Positions 10,157 through 21,557 are shown, numbered from the stretch's first letter. The stretch is DNA of 64,000 nt from Muscardinus avellanarius (GCA_963383645.1 OY726559.1:115874441-115938440); one strand, 5' to 3'. Numbers and translations are program-made. Notes: a model not told the origin generated them from the sequence alone.

Positions 10157-10389
10157 GCCGGGCGTGGTGGCGCACGCTTGTAATCCCAGCATTTGGGAGG
10201 CTGAGACAGGAGGATCGTGGTTTACGGACAGCCTCAGCTACTTAGTGAAGACCTGTGAAACTCAGTGAGACCCTGTTTCAAAAATAAAGAGGCTAAAAAT
10301 TAGGCTGGGCTGGGAATGTAGCTCAGAGGTAGAATGCCCTGGGTACCATTCCCAGTACCACCAAAAAAAAAAAAAAAAAAAAAAAAAAA
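10157..10389 (+). mobile_element. B1-ID SINE inside L1 copy A
   Basis: Long-type dimer with a ~30-nt A tail, inserted after gagaacattatgta of the L1. Its target duplication is not clear on the right. Confidence 0.9.
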
Positions 10390-11050
10390 TCAGCCAGTGT
10401 AATAAGTGTGTTTCCTCCCAAATGGGAAAGCTAGAGAGAAAATGGGGAAAAAGGGACTTCAGATAAATAAGGACAAGTAGAAAAATGGAAGAGGTTTGAG
10501 GAAGGAGGGAGTGAGAAGAAAAAGGAGGTTGAGTAAGGAAACAGTTCAAATAATGTTATGTCCATAGATGAAGGTATCATTGCCAATCTCACTAACATGT
10601 TTTGTTGTTTTGTTGTTGACTTTTTTAAAAACTGCTTTTCTTTCCGTATGGAGAAGCAGTCTTCCCAGTGGTTGAGTTATAGATCTCAGCACACTAGATT
10701 CTGCTGTCTCACTCAAAGTTGCCATCTTGAATCCTCTGTTGCTGAGCGCCACTCTGGATCTCTGGAGGATGCGGGGAGATTGGCTGCCACTGCTGCAGGT
10801 CAGATCTGGGCAGGACATGCTGACCGCTTACAACTCCGATGAGCTGCAGCTGCTTACTTTATTTCAAGTCGTTGGCCTTTTTGCTGTGGGTCTCTGGCAG
10901 TCCCGACACAGTGAGGCAAGATGACCCCAATCTCACTAACATGTACAGGAAAGGGTGGAGAGGGAGCGGGGTGACCCTTTCTCTTACGGCTGTAATTGGT
11001 GGTTTCAGACACCCTAACTGGCTGGGGCAGAAGATTATTCTTTCAAAGGA
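10390..11050 (+). mobile_element. L1 3'UTR (copy A, right part) holding a 326-bp insertion
   Basis: Sense L1 3'UTR (gctagagagaaaatgggg, gacttcagataaa, gaaggtatcattgccaat). At 10,601-10,926 it is interrupted by an unclassified insertion flanked by an 18-bp direct repeat. The right limit is uncertain. Confidence 0.6.
10601..10926 (-). mobile_element. Unclassified retroposed sequence with 18-bp target duplication
   Basis: Flanked by the perfect 18-bp repeat ccaatctcactaacatgt (10583-10600, 10927-10944). On the minus strand it ends in an A-rich (CAA)-type tail next to the duplication, as expected for L1-driven retroposition. It contains an AAATAAAG motif and an 'aagatggc' segment but resembles none of the SINEs here. 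It could be a 5' L1 fragment, a retrocopy of an RNA or an unknown SINE. Confidence 0.6.
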
Positions 11051-11483
11051 GGAGGGGAGACTTCCTGGCACCCCTCAAATCACCCATCTAAACAATTCCT
11101 CCAGGCAGGGCGGGACTGGAGAAGCTGCGTGTGGGAGCTCTGTAGTTCCCGCTCCCACCCCACCTGCCCAGCCTAGTCACTGAATGTCACCTGGCCCGTC
11201 TAGAGCCCTGCATCTCACCACCACAGGACCATGCCATTTTGACACCAGGAAGCTAGAGTCTGAGGCTGCCTGCTCTCGGAGCAGGCAGCTGGGAACAGGT
11301 GTGTGCTTGTGACTCCACTAGGCAGGGAGGGTGCAGATAAGACTCATTTCTGCAGGTGAGTCAAAGCTTGAGAAACCCCAGTCTCACCCTGTAGATAAAC
11401 ACCCATGGCCGGGTGCCTGGGAAGCAGGGGCAGGGGCCGGGGGACACCTGCAGAGACAACTGGAGTCACTGGACCCTCAACTC
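11051..11483. other. Gene-free unique stretch
   Basis: No repeat recognised. It carries one consensus AP-1 heptamer TGAGTCA at 11357-11363. Confidence 0.35.
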
Positions 11484-11500
11484 AAAAGCAGCTTGGTTTT

Positions 11501-11691
11501 AGCCAGGCGTGGTGGCGCACGCTTGTAATCCCCGCGCTTGGGAGGCAGAGACAGGAGGATCGCGCAAGTTCGAAGCCAGCCGCGCTGGCGTTAGAGACCC
11601 TGTTTCAAAAATATAAAATAGGTCTGGGAGTGTAGCCTGGAGGTAGAAGGGCTTCCAGGAACCCCAGTACCACTAAAAAAAAAAAAAAAAA
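11501..11691 (+). mobile_element. B1-ID SINE, short variant, 17-bp duplication
   Basis: Nearly identical to the other short-variant copies; perfect direct repeats aaaagcagcttggtttt at 11484-11500 and 11692-11708. Confidence 0.92.
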
Positions 11692-11708
11692 AAAAGCAGC
11701 TTGGTTTT

Positions 11709-12530
11709 TTACATCTGGGCTTTGGGGAAAAGGTGGCTGATGACTTCATCTAGAAATGAGCTAGTTCCAAGAATAAAACCACCACCACCATCACCACCAC
11801 AACAACAAGCAATGCTTTGGTTGATCACGAGGGGTTTTGGACGGAGCGCTGTGCACCATGCTCCTTGGTAAGGTCAGAGGAAGCTTTGGAGCTCCAGCGT
11901 TGTAGCTGCCTGTCCGGGCAGGTGGAAATTTAAAGCCAGGCAGGTGGCAGCTCATCTTTGCCATCATAATCATGTCCCATTTGCTTTATCTTAATTTCTG
12001 GTTGATATATAACCGGCAGTCACGGCTTAGACCATTTTCGTCTTGAGTCTCAAGTTTCTCCTTCCACTAATGACTTAATCTGTCAGCAAACATGGTAGAA
12101 TATAATGCTTTAAAGGACCTTATTGCCTTTCACAATGTGGGAAATCCGTTCCCAGCATCATTTGCTTCACCCTCTAATTTATCTATTGGCAAGCGAGACA
12201 CTTCGATACTAGCGTTAGGTGTCGTGCGTGATGGTGTTCACAGTCAGGCCATGGGAAAGGACAAGGGGACCAAGGGTCTTCAGAGATATTTGTCTCCTCT
12301 CTCCAGCCCTCCTAGTTTTACTGAAATGCTTCCTGAAGATTCTTGCCGGTCCTGATTTCATAAAGGAGAAAGAAGTCTCAAACCTGGCAAGAAGCTAGTT
12401 CTAATAGAACTTCCGCAGGAGTTCAACTATGAAGTTGAATCCCAGCAGGGAAGAGAAAGGGCCGGTCTCTGGAAAGAAATCAGGACCAGCTGATGGAGGC
12501 CCAGTGGAGCTCTGCTAAGCCTTTCTTCTG
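11709..12530. other. Gene-free unique stretch
   Basis: Contains a short (ACC)n patch near 11,778. No other repeat and no credible exon seen. Confidence 0.35.
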
Positions 12531-12559
12531 ATGTGACCCAGTTTTAATTAGAGACTCAG

Positions 12560-12700
12560 GACTGAGAGACCCTGAGAGACCTTGGGCACAGCCCTTAACT
12601 TTCTTGGGCTCTGGTGGCCTGGTCTCCAATATGGGAGACTGACTATAATGATCTCTGTGGTTCCATCAAGCACAGTGGCCTGTAAATATATATGATTGGG
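12560..12700 (+). mobile_element. MIR fragment
   Basis: Sense MIR-like sequence: gaccttgggcacagccctta, ctggtctccaatatggg. Confidence 0.5.
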
Positions 12701-12951
12701 TCAGGTGAGGTTAAATTTGTTTTGACCCTGGCAGGATTTGTAGCGACTCAAGGGAAGCGAGGTTAAATTTGGGATGGATCAGTAAGAGTGCCTTCGATTG
12801 TCATGGAGCCTGCGGTGAGAGGGAGGAGAGGCCATGGTCCAGCAGGTGCTCACCGACCTGGCTGAGCCCGGAGCAGGGAGTGCTGTGTGGGGCCTTGTGA
12901 GCAAGAGCCCTGCGGGCACTCGAGGTAGGAGAGGGAACTGACTCTACCCAA

Positions 12952-13168
12952 GCTGGGTGTGATGGCACACTCCTATAATCCCAGTACCTGGGAGGCTGAG
13001 ATGGATGGATCACAGGCTTGAGGACAGCCTCAGCAACTTAGACTCTCAGTAACCTAGCAAGACCCTGTCTCAAAGCACAAAATTCAAAGGACTGGGGTAT
13101 AGCTGAGAGGTAGAACGTCCCTGCCTTCAATGTCCAGTACCACAGTAAATAATAAACAAATAAATAAG
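12952..13168 (+). mobile_element. B1-ID SINE
   Basis: Plus-strand dimer, diverged, with an (AAAT)-rich tail. Confidence 0.85.
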
Positions 13169-13184
13169 ATCCTGTGAAGCTGTT

Positions 13185-13930
13185 ACCACCCGTATGTCCT
13201 GACTTAGCACCCACTGCTCCTTAACTCAGCCCCAGACAAAGGTCGTGATGTTCCTGAAACTTGCCCCATGTTCTCCTGCCTCAAACTTTTTTTTAAATCA
13301 GTGATGGCCTATTTCTAGATTTCCCAGTGAAATCCAGCCATCAAGAACCATCTCAAATGACCACTTTCTTCCTGGTCCCATTTCCCCAATATTTATCTAA
13401 AGCTCTGCTTCCCTCCTTGGTTCAACACTTAAAAGATATTTATTTCTGAATAGAATTAAAATCTGTTGGGGCCACTTTTGTCCCTTCCCTCCTTCCTTTC
13501 ATTCTTTCTTTCTTGTGCTGGGGATTGAGCTCAGGGGCATTCTACCTCCACCTATTTTATTTACTTATTTTTTATTTTGAAACAGAGTCTAAGTTGCTGA
13601 GGCTGTCCTCAAACCTGCACTCCTCCTATCTCAGCCTCCCGAGTCCTGGAGATTACAGGCATATGCCACCCTGCCCTGCTCCATTGGAGCTCTTTGCATA
13701 GGAAGTTTCGAGTTGATATATATTCTAAGTGATACAGTGTCTGTATACTTGTCTTAGCCGACTGTGCGCTCCTTGATGGCCGGAGCTATTTTGTTCTCGT
13801 GATGTGCCCACGTGTCTATCATTTACCCCTTCACACTAGGCCAGTCCATGTTATATCCACTCCACATGCATGAACAAATGACCGGATGCACGAAGGAATG
13901 GATTATTTATAAATCAATGAATTGAGTTGT
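13185..13930 (+). mobile_element. L2 LINE 3' region, interrupted by a SINE
   Basis: Sense L2-like sequence: ctcaaatgaccactttcttcctggtcc, and after the SINE gactgtgcgctccttgatggc and a weak gaacaaatgaccgga end. Typical of ancient L2 3' ends. Confidence 0.6.
13514..13682 (-). mobile_element. B1-ID SINE inside L2
   Basis: Antisense dimer with internal deletions in both halves. Confidence 0.8.
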
Positions 13931-14620
13931 AAACCGACTGTCAGATATTTGGGCATCGTAAGCAGAACTTGCAAAGTCCCAGGGTGCGTTTTGGACTGAG
14001 CTGTATTTTCAAGTTCAGATGGATGCTTGCGTAGCCCCCCTGTTTATTCCCACCACACGCTGCCCTCATATCCCTCAACCTTGAAGACTGGGGGAAAGCA
14101 TTCCCTGCCTGCAAGAGGCCTGGCGCCCAGGCGATTTAAACATGGATGTGCATGTGTAGGAAGTTCTTTATAGTCAAGGTACAAGCTCCCCAAGCTGGGG
14201 AAGGATGCTCGGGACAGCACGCAGGTACCAGTGGCCGGCCAGCTGGCAGCCCAGCCAGGAATCAGGTGGCCCAGTGGTGAAAGAGGGTTGTTGAGTGAGT
14301 CAGCGGGGAGCAAGTGAAAGAAGGAGGGAGGGAGTAGGTGGGGAGAGCACAAATAAGAAATGAGCCACAAGCCAGCTGCGGAGCGGGCCAGCCTGCCGCA
14401 CCGGTAACTCGCTGGTTGGCGGAGTGGTTGGTTGACTGACTTCCCGACGGCTGGTGGCGTGGCTGGCTGAGGGCTACCTTTGCAAAACAGATCCTGGTAT
14501 AGCAGAAGAAATAAGTCCCACTGGGGACAGGGGTTTAAAGATATAAAACAAAACAAAACAACAAAAAAAGAATTACTGTGATAGGAGCCCCTGAGAAGTA
14601 TATCATCTGAGCTGGAGAAT
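13931..14620. other. Gene-free unique stretch with AP-1 heptamer
   Basis: No repeat seen between ~13,930 and 14,620. A TGAGTCA heptamer is at 14297-14303. A 170-codon minus frame spans most of it but has no recognisable domain. Confidence 0.35.
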
Positions 14621-14622
14621 TA

Positions 14623-14690
14623 TCTCCTCCTCCTCCTCCTCCTCCTCCTCCTCCTCCTCCTCCTCCTCCTCCTCCTCCTCCTCCTCCTCT
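14623..14690 (+). repeat. (TCC)n microsatellite
   Basis: Pure trinucleotide array, about 22 units. Confidence 0.97.
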
Positions 14691-15140
14691 CTGTGGTTCC
14701 TTGTGATTTAAATTCCTGATACTAAAAACAATTATTCAATGACACCTTAGGAAGACTTTATTCAAGACCTTTGTGGTAGGAATAGGGACCACTGCATGGG
14801 ATTTTGCGGGTAAGGGGGAGTTCGGGTTCAAGTTCAAATACAGCATTGGACAAGTGCTTTTCTGATGGAATTTATAGCCAAGGAGCAGGGTGGGGTCCGT
14901 GGACAGGAAATTACTAAGAGGAAGCAGGAGGGACAGGGGGCATTGTGGCCAAACCAACCTAGCAGGATTCTTGATGGAGATAAGCCAGGGTGATAGGGCT
15001 GCACCTGGGGATGGGGTGGAGGAGAAGGACCAGGATTCTGTGTCTAGGGCAATCAGGTATGGGGGAGGGGGTGGACTAAGGCATAAAACAAGAAAGATAC
15101 TTTATGTAGGAGCCCTGAAGAGATGTGTCATATAAGCTAG
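14691..15140. other. Gene-free unique stretch
   Basis: Nothing recognised. Confidence 0.3.
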
Positions 15141-15148
15141 AAAACTAT

Positions 15149-15212
15149 TTCCTTCCTTCCTTCCTTCCTTCCTTCCTTCCTTCCTTTCTTCCTTCCTTCC
15201 TCTTTCTTCCTT
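15149..15212 (+). repeat. (TTCC)n microsatellite followed by AT-rich DNA
   Basis: Tetranucleotide array; 15,220-15,370 is AT-rich with recurring aatatttat motifs. Confidence 0.9.
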
Positions 15213-15386
15213 CCTATCATTGTTATAAATAAATATTAAATATTTAGTTATAACAATAAGTATTTAATATTTATATTAATATTTATAAATAAAATATTTA
15301 ATGTTTATTTATAACAATAAATATTTATTAACCCCCAAATGAGTATTTAATATTTATTTATTTAAAATATTTTTAACTTTTCCCCC

Positions 15387-15593
15387 TTTTTTGTGGTATT
15401 AGGGATGGAACCTAGGAGCAGTCTACCTCTGAGCTACACCCTCAGACTCACTTTTTATTCTTTAGTTTGAAATAGAGTCTCACTGAGTTGCAAAGGGCCT
15501 CTCTAAGTAGCTGAGGCTGTTCGCAAATGGTGATCCTCTGGTCTCAGCCTCCCCAATGCTGGGATTACAAGTGTGCGCCACCACAGCCGGCTA
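15387..15593 (-). mobile_element. B1-ID SINE
   Basis: Antisense full-length dimer. Confidence 0.85.
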
Positions 15594-16526
15594 AATTATT
15601 TTTAATTTTTAAACATTTTATTCCTTGCTAAGTTGACTGAGTAGGCTTCTCTTCACTAAAACTGGATTTTATAAGCAAGGGCCCAGATGGCCCAAGAGCA
15701 GTTTCAGGAGCCTGATTAAAGCTGACCAAGTGCTGTGTGCATGCATGTATGTATCCCCTTTTGAATTTCACTCGATGTCTATTACAGGGCACTGATAAAA
15801 ACACTAAAAAACAGTTCCCAAGACAAGCATCTTTGCTCAGGGGCTGTAGCTTCAAGTAAAGACCAGCCAGAGGCAGCCACGTGGAATGACCCTCCTCCCG
15901 GAAGATGGCTGGGGCAGGGGCATCCCCACCCATGCATGGCGCTGCCCACCGTGGGTCCCAACTCTTCCCTCAGCTCTCGGGATGGGGAGGTGGGACTCAG
16001 GTTGTCCTCAAGTCAGAGAAAGGAAGGCTTTGGTGATGCTGGCTGAGATAGGGACCCAAACCAAAGGAACCAGCTAGCAGAGGTGGCAATCAGGACCAGG
16101 ATGTCCGGTTGGCATCCAGCTCTCTGAACAGAGGCCCTTTCTTAGTGGCCAGAGAGAATGGTAGCACAGCCTCAGACAGCAGCGCTCGCCATGGCTGAGA
16201 CCTTCATTTCAGGACTGGGGCTCACAGGTCTCTGAGCGGCTGCCACCCGGTTATGGTTGGTCTTATGCATGCCCAACTGACTGGTATAAACACACCCCAG
16301 CCACATCCATCCTTCCTGCGGTGAGTGGAAAGGGATGGGCTGGACCACACCTTGTATCCATGGTAACCAAGCCCTTCCAGGCCAGAATCCTTCAGGAACT
16401 TCCCACAGGCCTCAGGGTAATGTCACAGTCTGGCACGATCTGATAGGACCTTCACACTCTGGATTCCTCTGTGCAAATTCCAGGTCTCTTCTCTCTCCAG
16501 CCTTAAGCCATTCTGAATTGCTTACA
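15594..16526. other. Gene-free unique stretch
   Basis: No clear repeat or coding pattern; ends in a (TTTA)n run at 16,527-16,553. Confidence 0.35.
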
Positions 16527-16556
16527 TATTTATTTATTTATTTATTTATTTATATT

Positions 16557-16734
16557 TTATGATACTAGGAGTTGAACCTCAGGCTCATCTATCTCCAAGC
16601 CACACCTTGCCCTTCCTATTTTTTTTTTTTTTAGTTTGAAAAGAGTTTCACTGAGGCTGTCCCCGCAACCTGTGATCCTTCTGTCTCAGTTTCCCAAATA
16701 CTGGGATTACAGATGTGCACCACTGCGCTCGGCA
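16557..16734 (-). mobile_element. B1-ID SINE, diverged
   Basis: Antisense dimer with a poly(T) linker; B1 half partly deleted. Confidence 0.8.
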
Positions 16735-16789
16735 TAGTTTTATTTTTTTAGAGTAATGCGCCCTCTTTTTCCTACCAACAAGCTACTCT

Positions 16790-17065
16790 CCCTGACTTTC
16801 TGTAATTGGTGCTTGACTAATCCTCTTTGTTCTTCAGAAACTCTTCTGCTTCTTCCCTGAATGCTACCCGTTCTATGTCAGGCAAGAGTCCAGTGCGTCC
16901 AGGGAGCGCGTGTCCCAACACGTTGCTGCTGATGGTAATAGAACGTCCACTAGTCTGTCTCCCTCAGCTCTGAGCTCCTAGAGGTAGGAATCCTTCCCAC
17001 TTTTCCTGTGACTCCTCTATGCAGTGTAGGACCTGGTCCATGACAGACACACATTTGATGTCTTC
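16790..17065 (+). mobile_element. L2 LINE 3' fragment
   Basis: Sense L2-like sequence: ctgagctcctagaggtagg and ggacctggtccatgacagac match the L2 3' end pattern. Confidence 0.5.
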
Positions 17066-17081
17066 CAAAAAATCATATAGG

Positions 17082-17291
17082 GCCGGGTGTGGTGGCGCAC
17101 GCTTGTAATCCCTGCGCTTGGGAGGTAGAGACAGAGGATCGCGCAGGTTCGAAGCCAGCCGCGCGTGCTGGCTTAGGAGACCCTGTTTCCAAATAAAAAT
17201 GTAAAAATAGGTCTGGGAGTGTAGTCTGGAGGTAGAAGGGCTTCCAGGAACCCCAGTACCACCACCACCAAAAAAAAAAAAAAAAAAAAAA
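17082..17291 (+). mobile_element. B1-ID SINE, short variant
   Basis: Short variant with (CCA)n-A tail; imperfect duplication aaaaatcatatagg / aaaaatcgtatatgg. Confidence 0.88.
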
Positions 17292-17302
17292 ATCGTATAT
17301 GG

Positions 17303-17508
17303 CTAGACACAGTGGTCCATGCCTGTAATCCCAGCTACCTGGGAGGCTGAGGCAGGAGAATTGCAAGTCTGAAGCTGGCTGGGAAAGTTAGCAAAGAAGA
17401 CAAAAACTCAAAAATTAAATAACTTTTTTAAAGGACTGGAAATGTAGCTAAGTGGTAGAGTGCCCCGAAGTTCAATCCCCAGTACCACAAAAACCAAATA
17501 AACAAAAA
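17303..17508 (+). mobile_element. B1-ID SINE, diverged
   Basis: Plus-strand dimer directly after the previous one; older. Confidence 0.8.
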
Positions 17509-17685
17509 AATTAAAAGGTGGTATCAATTCAAAGTATCCAAATGACAGTGCCCACTGATGTGTCTCTCAACAGATGACTAGACAAGAAAAACAAATTATA
17601 TACACACAGTGGCATTTCATTCAGCCATTAGGAAAAACAAAATAATAAAATCTGCAGGAAAATGGATGGAACTAAAGAATATTGT

Positions 17686-17900
17686 AGCTGGGCATGGTGG
17701 CGCACGCTTGTAATCCCAGCATTCGGGAGGCTGAGACCTGAGGATCGTGGTTCGCGGACAGCCTCAGCTACTTAGTGAGGCCCTTTGCAACTTAGTGAGA
17801 CCCTGTTTCAAAATAAAGAATAAAAAATAGGGCAGGGCTTGTAGCTCAGAGGTAGAATGCCCTGGGGTTCCATCCCCAAACCTGCAAAAATAAAAACATA
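17686..17900 (+). mobile_element. B1-ID SINE in L1 copy B
   Basis: Direct repeats aaagaatattgt at 17674-17685 and 17901-17912. Inserted at the same L1 position as the SINE in copy A. Confidence 0.92.
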
Positions 17901-18019
17901 AAAGAATATTGTGCTGAGATCAGTCTGTGTCAGCAAGCCAAGGGTCCTAAATTTCTCTAATTTGCAGAAGCTAGAGAGAAAATGAAAAAGAAAAGGTACT
18001 TCAGATAAAGGAGGAGATT

Positions 18020-18067
18020 GGAGAGAGAGAGAAAGAAAGGAGGGAGGGAGGGAGGGAGGGAGGGAGG

Positions 18068-18129
<62 letters not shown>

Positions 18130-18130
18130 A
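18020..18130 (+). repeat. (GGGA)n and (GA)n microsatellite
   Basis: Purine-only array within the L1 3'UTR polypurine tract of copy B. Confidence 0.95.
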
Positions 18131-18149
18131 GTAGAATAGCAGAAGGGGG

Positions 18150-18362
18150 CCGAGTGTGGTGGCCCGTGACTGTAATCCTGATATTTGGGAGGCTGAGACA
18201 GGAGGATAGCAGGTTTGCAGCCAGCCTCAGCTACTTAGTGAGGCCCTGTTTCCAAATAAAATAAAAATAGGACTGGATGAGTAGTTCAGAGGTAGAATGC
18301 CCCTGGGTGTAATCCCCAGAACCACTGCACACACACACAAAAACACACACACACACACACAC
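18150..18362 (+). mobile_element. B1-ID SINE with 17-bp duplication
   Basis: Direct repeats agaatagcagaaggggg at 18133-18149 and 18363-18379; (CA)n tail. Confidence 0.93.
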
Positions 18363-18493
18363 AGAATAGCAGAAGGGGGTTTAGGGAGGGAGATGGGAAG
18401 GAGACTTGGAGAATGAAACAGTTTAGCTAGTGCTATGTTTGTGTATGAAGGTATCACTGACTATGTCACTGTAGGTTTTATTCACTGAACTTC

Positions 18494-18707
18494 ATGGTTT
18501 TGTTTTTTTTTTGTACTGGAGATTGAACCCAGGCACATTTTACCTTTGAGCTACACCCCCAGCCCTATTTTTTATTCTTTATTTTGAAACAGGGTCTCAC
18601 TGAGTTGCAGAGGGCCTCACTAAGTAGCTGAGGCTGTCCGCGAACCGCAATCCTCCTGTCTCAGCCTCCTGAATCCTGGGATTACAAGCGTGCGCCACCA
18701 CGCCCTG
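18494..18707 (-). mobile_element. B1-ID SINE
   Basis: Antisense long-type dimer; direct repeats ctgaacttc at 18485-18493 and 18708-18716. Confidence 0.92.
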
Positions 18708-18773
18708 CTGAACTTCGCTTTGATGTGTCATCAGCTGCACTGATAATAGTGTATTAAAAATAAAAAGTCACAG

Positions 18774-19140
18774 CTGTAGTCAGACCAGAGGGTCTATATA
18801 AAGGTGGACTGTCCCTGTGTGGCTGCGACGGAGAATTGCACCAGATTCCGCGGACCCCAGTTGTCTGCAGCGTGGGCCTCTCCCTTCCTGGGGCGCTGTG
18901 TCTCTCAGCCTGGATCCCGAAGTGGAATTAATTAGAAACAGGGCTGGAGGGGGGTTAGGAGGCGAGGGGAGAGGGAGAAAATATGGGGAATATATCCTGG
19001 GCTACCAGGACACCACGAGGACCATCTGCTTGTGGGCAACTGATATTTTCCTTTGAGTGACTTTATTTCTGCGGTTGGGAAGCTAAATAAATCAACCCCT
19101 TTCTCACTCTGACCACAGGCCAATGGGTCAAACCGCATCC
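18774..19140 (+). other. LTR-like or orphan promoter-like block
   Basis: Begins right after the L1 A tail. It has tatataaagg at 18795-18804 and aaataaatc at about 19,083-19,091, an arrangement like an LTR with its promoter and poly(A) signal ~290 bp apart. No matching terminal repeats or second LTR seen. No coding signal. Confidence 0.3.
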
Positions 19141-19570
19141 CAGGCGTCTCTCTGGGTAATGAGGGCGGCGCGCCCTCTGCTGGGCGTGCCGAGCCACCGC
19201 ACCTGCTCGCTTCAGGGTTCTTCCAGCCGGAAGGGACCCACAGGACCTGAGACCCTCCGGTGCTGCTAATACACCTGTGATCCCTTCACCTTACTTCACA
19301 GGAAGAAAAGCTTAGGGTCAGGGAGCTCTCAGCTGTTCCTCCTCCGACTTCTCCTCTCAGAGAGGGGTAGCGGAGACTCTGTGGAAGGAAGGAAGATTTA
19401 TGTTCTCAGGGTTCTTGGCTTCCAAGTAGAACCCATTATGGAATCAACCCTTTTCCCGTGACAGGCAAGATCATCAATTACGCCGGCTTCTGTCACCCTA
19501 TGCATTTGCTTTAGTGGTGACCGAACCTCGGGTTCTGTCCTCTCGAAAGGCTGTTAAGGCTTTGTGCTAG
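19141..19570. other. Gene-free unique stretch
   Basis: GC-richer start, then weak MIR/L3-like patches; nothing firm. Ends in (TTTA)n at 19,574-19,600. Confidence 0.3.
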
Positions 19571-19621
19571 TTTTCTTTTTATTTATTTATTTATTTATTT
19601 ATTATTAATTATTATTATTTT

Positions 19622-19830
19622 TTTTTCTGAGGTACTGGGGATGGAACCCAGGGACATTCTATCTCTGAGCTACACCCCCAGCCCCATTTTCTATTCTTTA
19701 TTTTGCAACAGGGTCTCACTGAGTTGCAGAGGGCCTCACTAAGTAGCTGAGGCTGTCTGAGAACCTGTGATCCTCCTGTCTCAGCCTCCAAAATGCTCGG
19801 GATAACAAGCGTGCACCACCACGCCCAGCT
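19622..19830 (-). mobile_element. B1-ID SINE
   Basis: Antisense full-length dimer. Confidence 0.9.
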
Positions 19831-20750
19831 CCTATTCTCCTTTCCAAAAACCTCCTTCTAGCTTGCAGCCCTGAGAGGCAGCCCCTCTTGGTCTGCTCTG
19901 GAGGTGGAGGAACTTGAGGATCGGCTCTAGCCCGAGCTGCATGGGCTGTTTGGTTGGCACCTGCGGGCGAGGCTGGAGTAAATGCCTGGCGCAGCTCGCC
20001 CTCTAACATCTGAGCCCGTCTCTCTCAGTCCCTCTATTCCTCACTGCCACCTGCTGAAACCACGGTCCACCAGTCCCCTAGGAGAGCAAAGCCAAGACTA
20101 TTCTATTAGCATCCCAAGCTGTTGTAAGCCGTGTCAAAATGAGCATCTTTAATACCACCAAGATTCTGATGGTACAGCTCCCCCTAGAGGGAGCCTGAGT
20201 TATAACACTTGGGATGGCGCATCCGCAGGAAACTTTATGATCATGCCAGCACGTAGCATGCCCTACTGTCTGCAGAGGGAATATTATATACGTGTGTGTT
20301 TACACACACGAACGCATGTGTACGCACACCGGGAGCAATGGCAAAGGCCGCCATGCTGATCCGATCTCAGGCAGAGATTGGAATAAATGGTACATTCTTT
20401 GGAGAGACCCGTGGAGAATGTAGCTGGCTGGGCTCTACGGGGCTCAAACCTCACAAATCTCTTGCCCTGTCTCCTCGGAGAAACTCTAGCCCATGCACGC
20501 TTGTCTCACTCTTTAATTCTATTTCCTCAAGGCTGATGAGACCAAGGAAAAAGGGCTCCTGACCGGTTCCACAGAGGCCATGGCTTGCATCTGAGCACCC
20601 CATTGGTCGTCACCCAGAGTTTCACTTCGACTGGAGTACCCTCAGAAACTACATCAAAGGATCATTCTTGCCCGCCCTGGAAGCTTTGATCCCAGCCATG
20701 GGGGACCAACTTCAGAACGATGTGTTAGCCTAAAAGAGAGACCGCTGCAT
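19831..20750. other. Gene-free unique stretch
   Basis: No repeat recognised; short (GT/AC)-rich patch at 20,290-20,335. Confidence 0.35.
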
Positions 20751-21072
20751 GCGTATGTGTGTGCCTGTGATTTTTTAATAACAACCTTTTTATTTTGAAA
20801 TAACTTTGGATTTCCAGAAATGTTAGCAAAGGATAACACAGGGGGCTTCTATGTATCCTTCCCTTGATTTCTCGAATGTTGGCATCTCTTTTTTCCTTTA
20901 GAATATTTTCAAAGTTTTTCTTTATTTTTAAGGGACAAGTAAAATCGGTATATACTTGTGATATACAGCATGATGTTTTGAAATGTGTATAGTTGTGGAA
21001 TGGCACTAGTTAATATATGCATCAGCTTATATTTTACCTTTTTATGATGTGAATGTTTAAATCTACCCTTTG

Positions 21073-21557
21073 TGACCAATCAGAGGGGATGGGATGGGGG
21101 AGGATGGAAACTCTTTAAAACTCAGGAGGTGCTGGGCGTGGTGGCGCACGCTTGTAATCCCCGCGCTTTGGAGGCAGAGACAGGAGGATCACGCAGGTTT
21201 GAAGCCAGCCGCGCTGGTGTAAGAGACCCTGTTTCAAAAATATAAAATAGGTCTGGGAGTGTAGCCCGGAGGTAGAAGGGCTTCCAGGAACCCCAGTACC
21301 ACCAAAATAAATAAATAAATAAATAAATAAAATAAAACTCAGGAGGTACGTAAACTAATGTATCAAAGATAATCACCGATCATGCATGGGATGGAGGGAG
21401 GGGGAGGGAGTGGGATGGGGGCTGGGTGAGGGCTGATTGGATGATGTGTGCTTGTATATCCTCTCAAGTCTTGTATTCCAATGTGATGTATGATTACAAT
21501 GCACCAATAAAAATATATTAAAAATCACATTTAGTTTGACCAAAAAATAAAATAAAT
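21073..21557 (+). mobile_element. Short retroposon (probable L1 3'UTR), itself hit by a SINE
   Basis: Flanked by aaatctaccctttg (21059-21072 and about 21,558-21,571). It has a G-rich polypurine tract and ends acaatgcaccaataaaaa with an A-rich tail. Related 3' ends recur at 45.7 and 45.9 kb, so this is a repeat family. Confidence 0.7.
21131..21333 (+). mobile_element. B1-ID SINE, short variant
   Basis: Direct repeats aaaactcaggaggt at 21117-21130 and 21334-21347; (AAAT)n tail. Confidence 0.93.

Larger units (their letters stand above)
17540..18773 (+). mobile_element. L1 ORF2 3' end and 3'UTR (copy B), with three SINE insertions
   Basis: Sense L1: ggcatttcattcagccatta, atggatggaactaaagaa, then 3'UTR gctagagagaaaatg and gaaggtatcactgac, ending in an A-rich tail near 18,773. 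SINEs interrupt it at 17,686-17,900, 18,150-18,362 and 18,494-18,707. Paralogous to copy A at 10 kb. Confidence 0.7.

Noticed and set aside
14044..14556. 170-aa minus-strand open frame in unique DNA
   Set aside because: No domain, no SPRR/LCE/IVL signature, no promoter or splice signals that fit. I treat it as chance, although it is the longest non-repeat frame outside the three genes.
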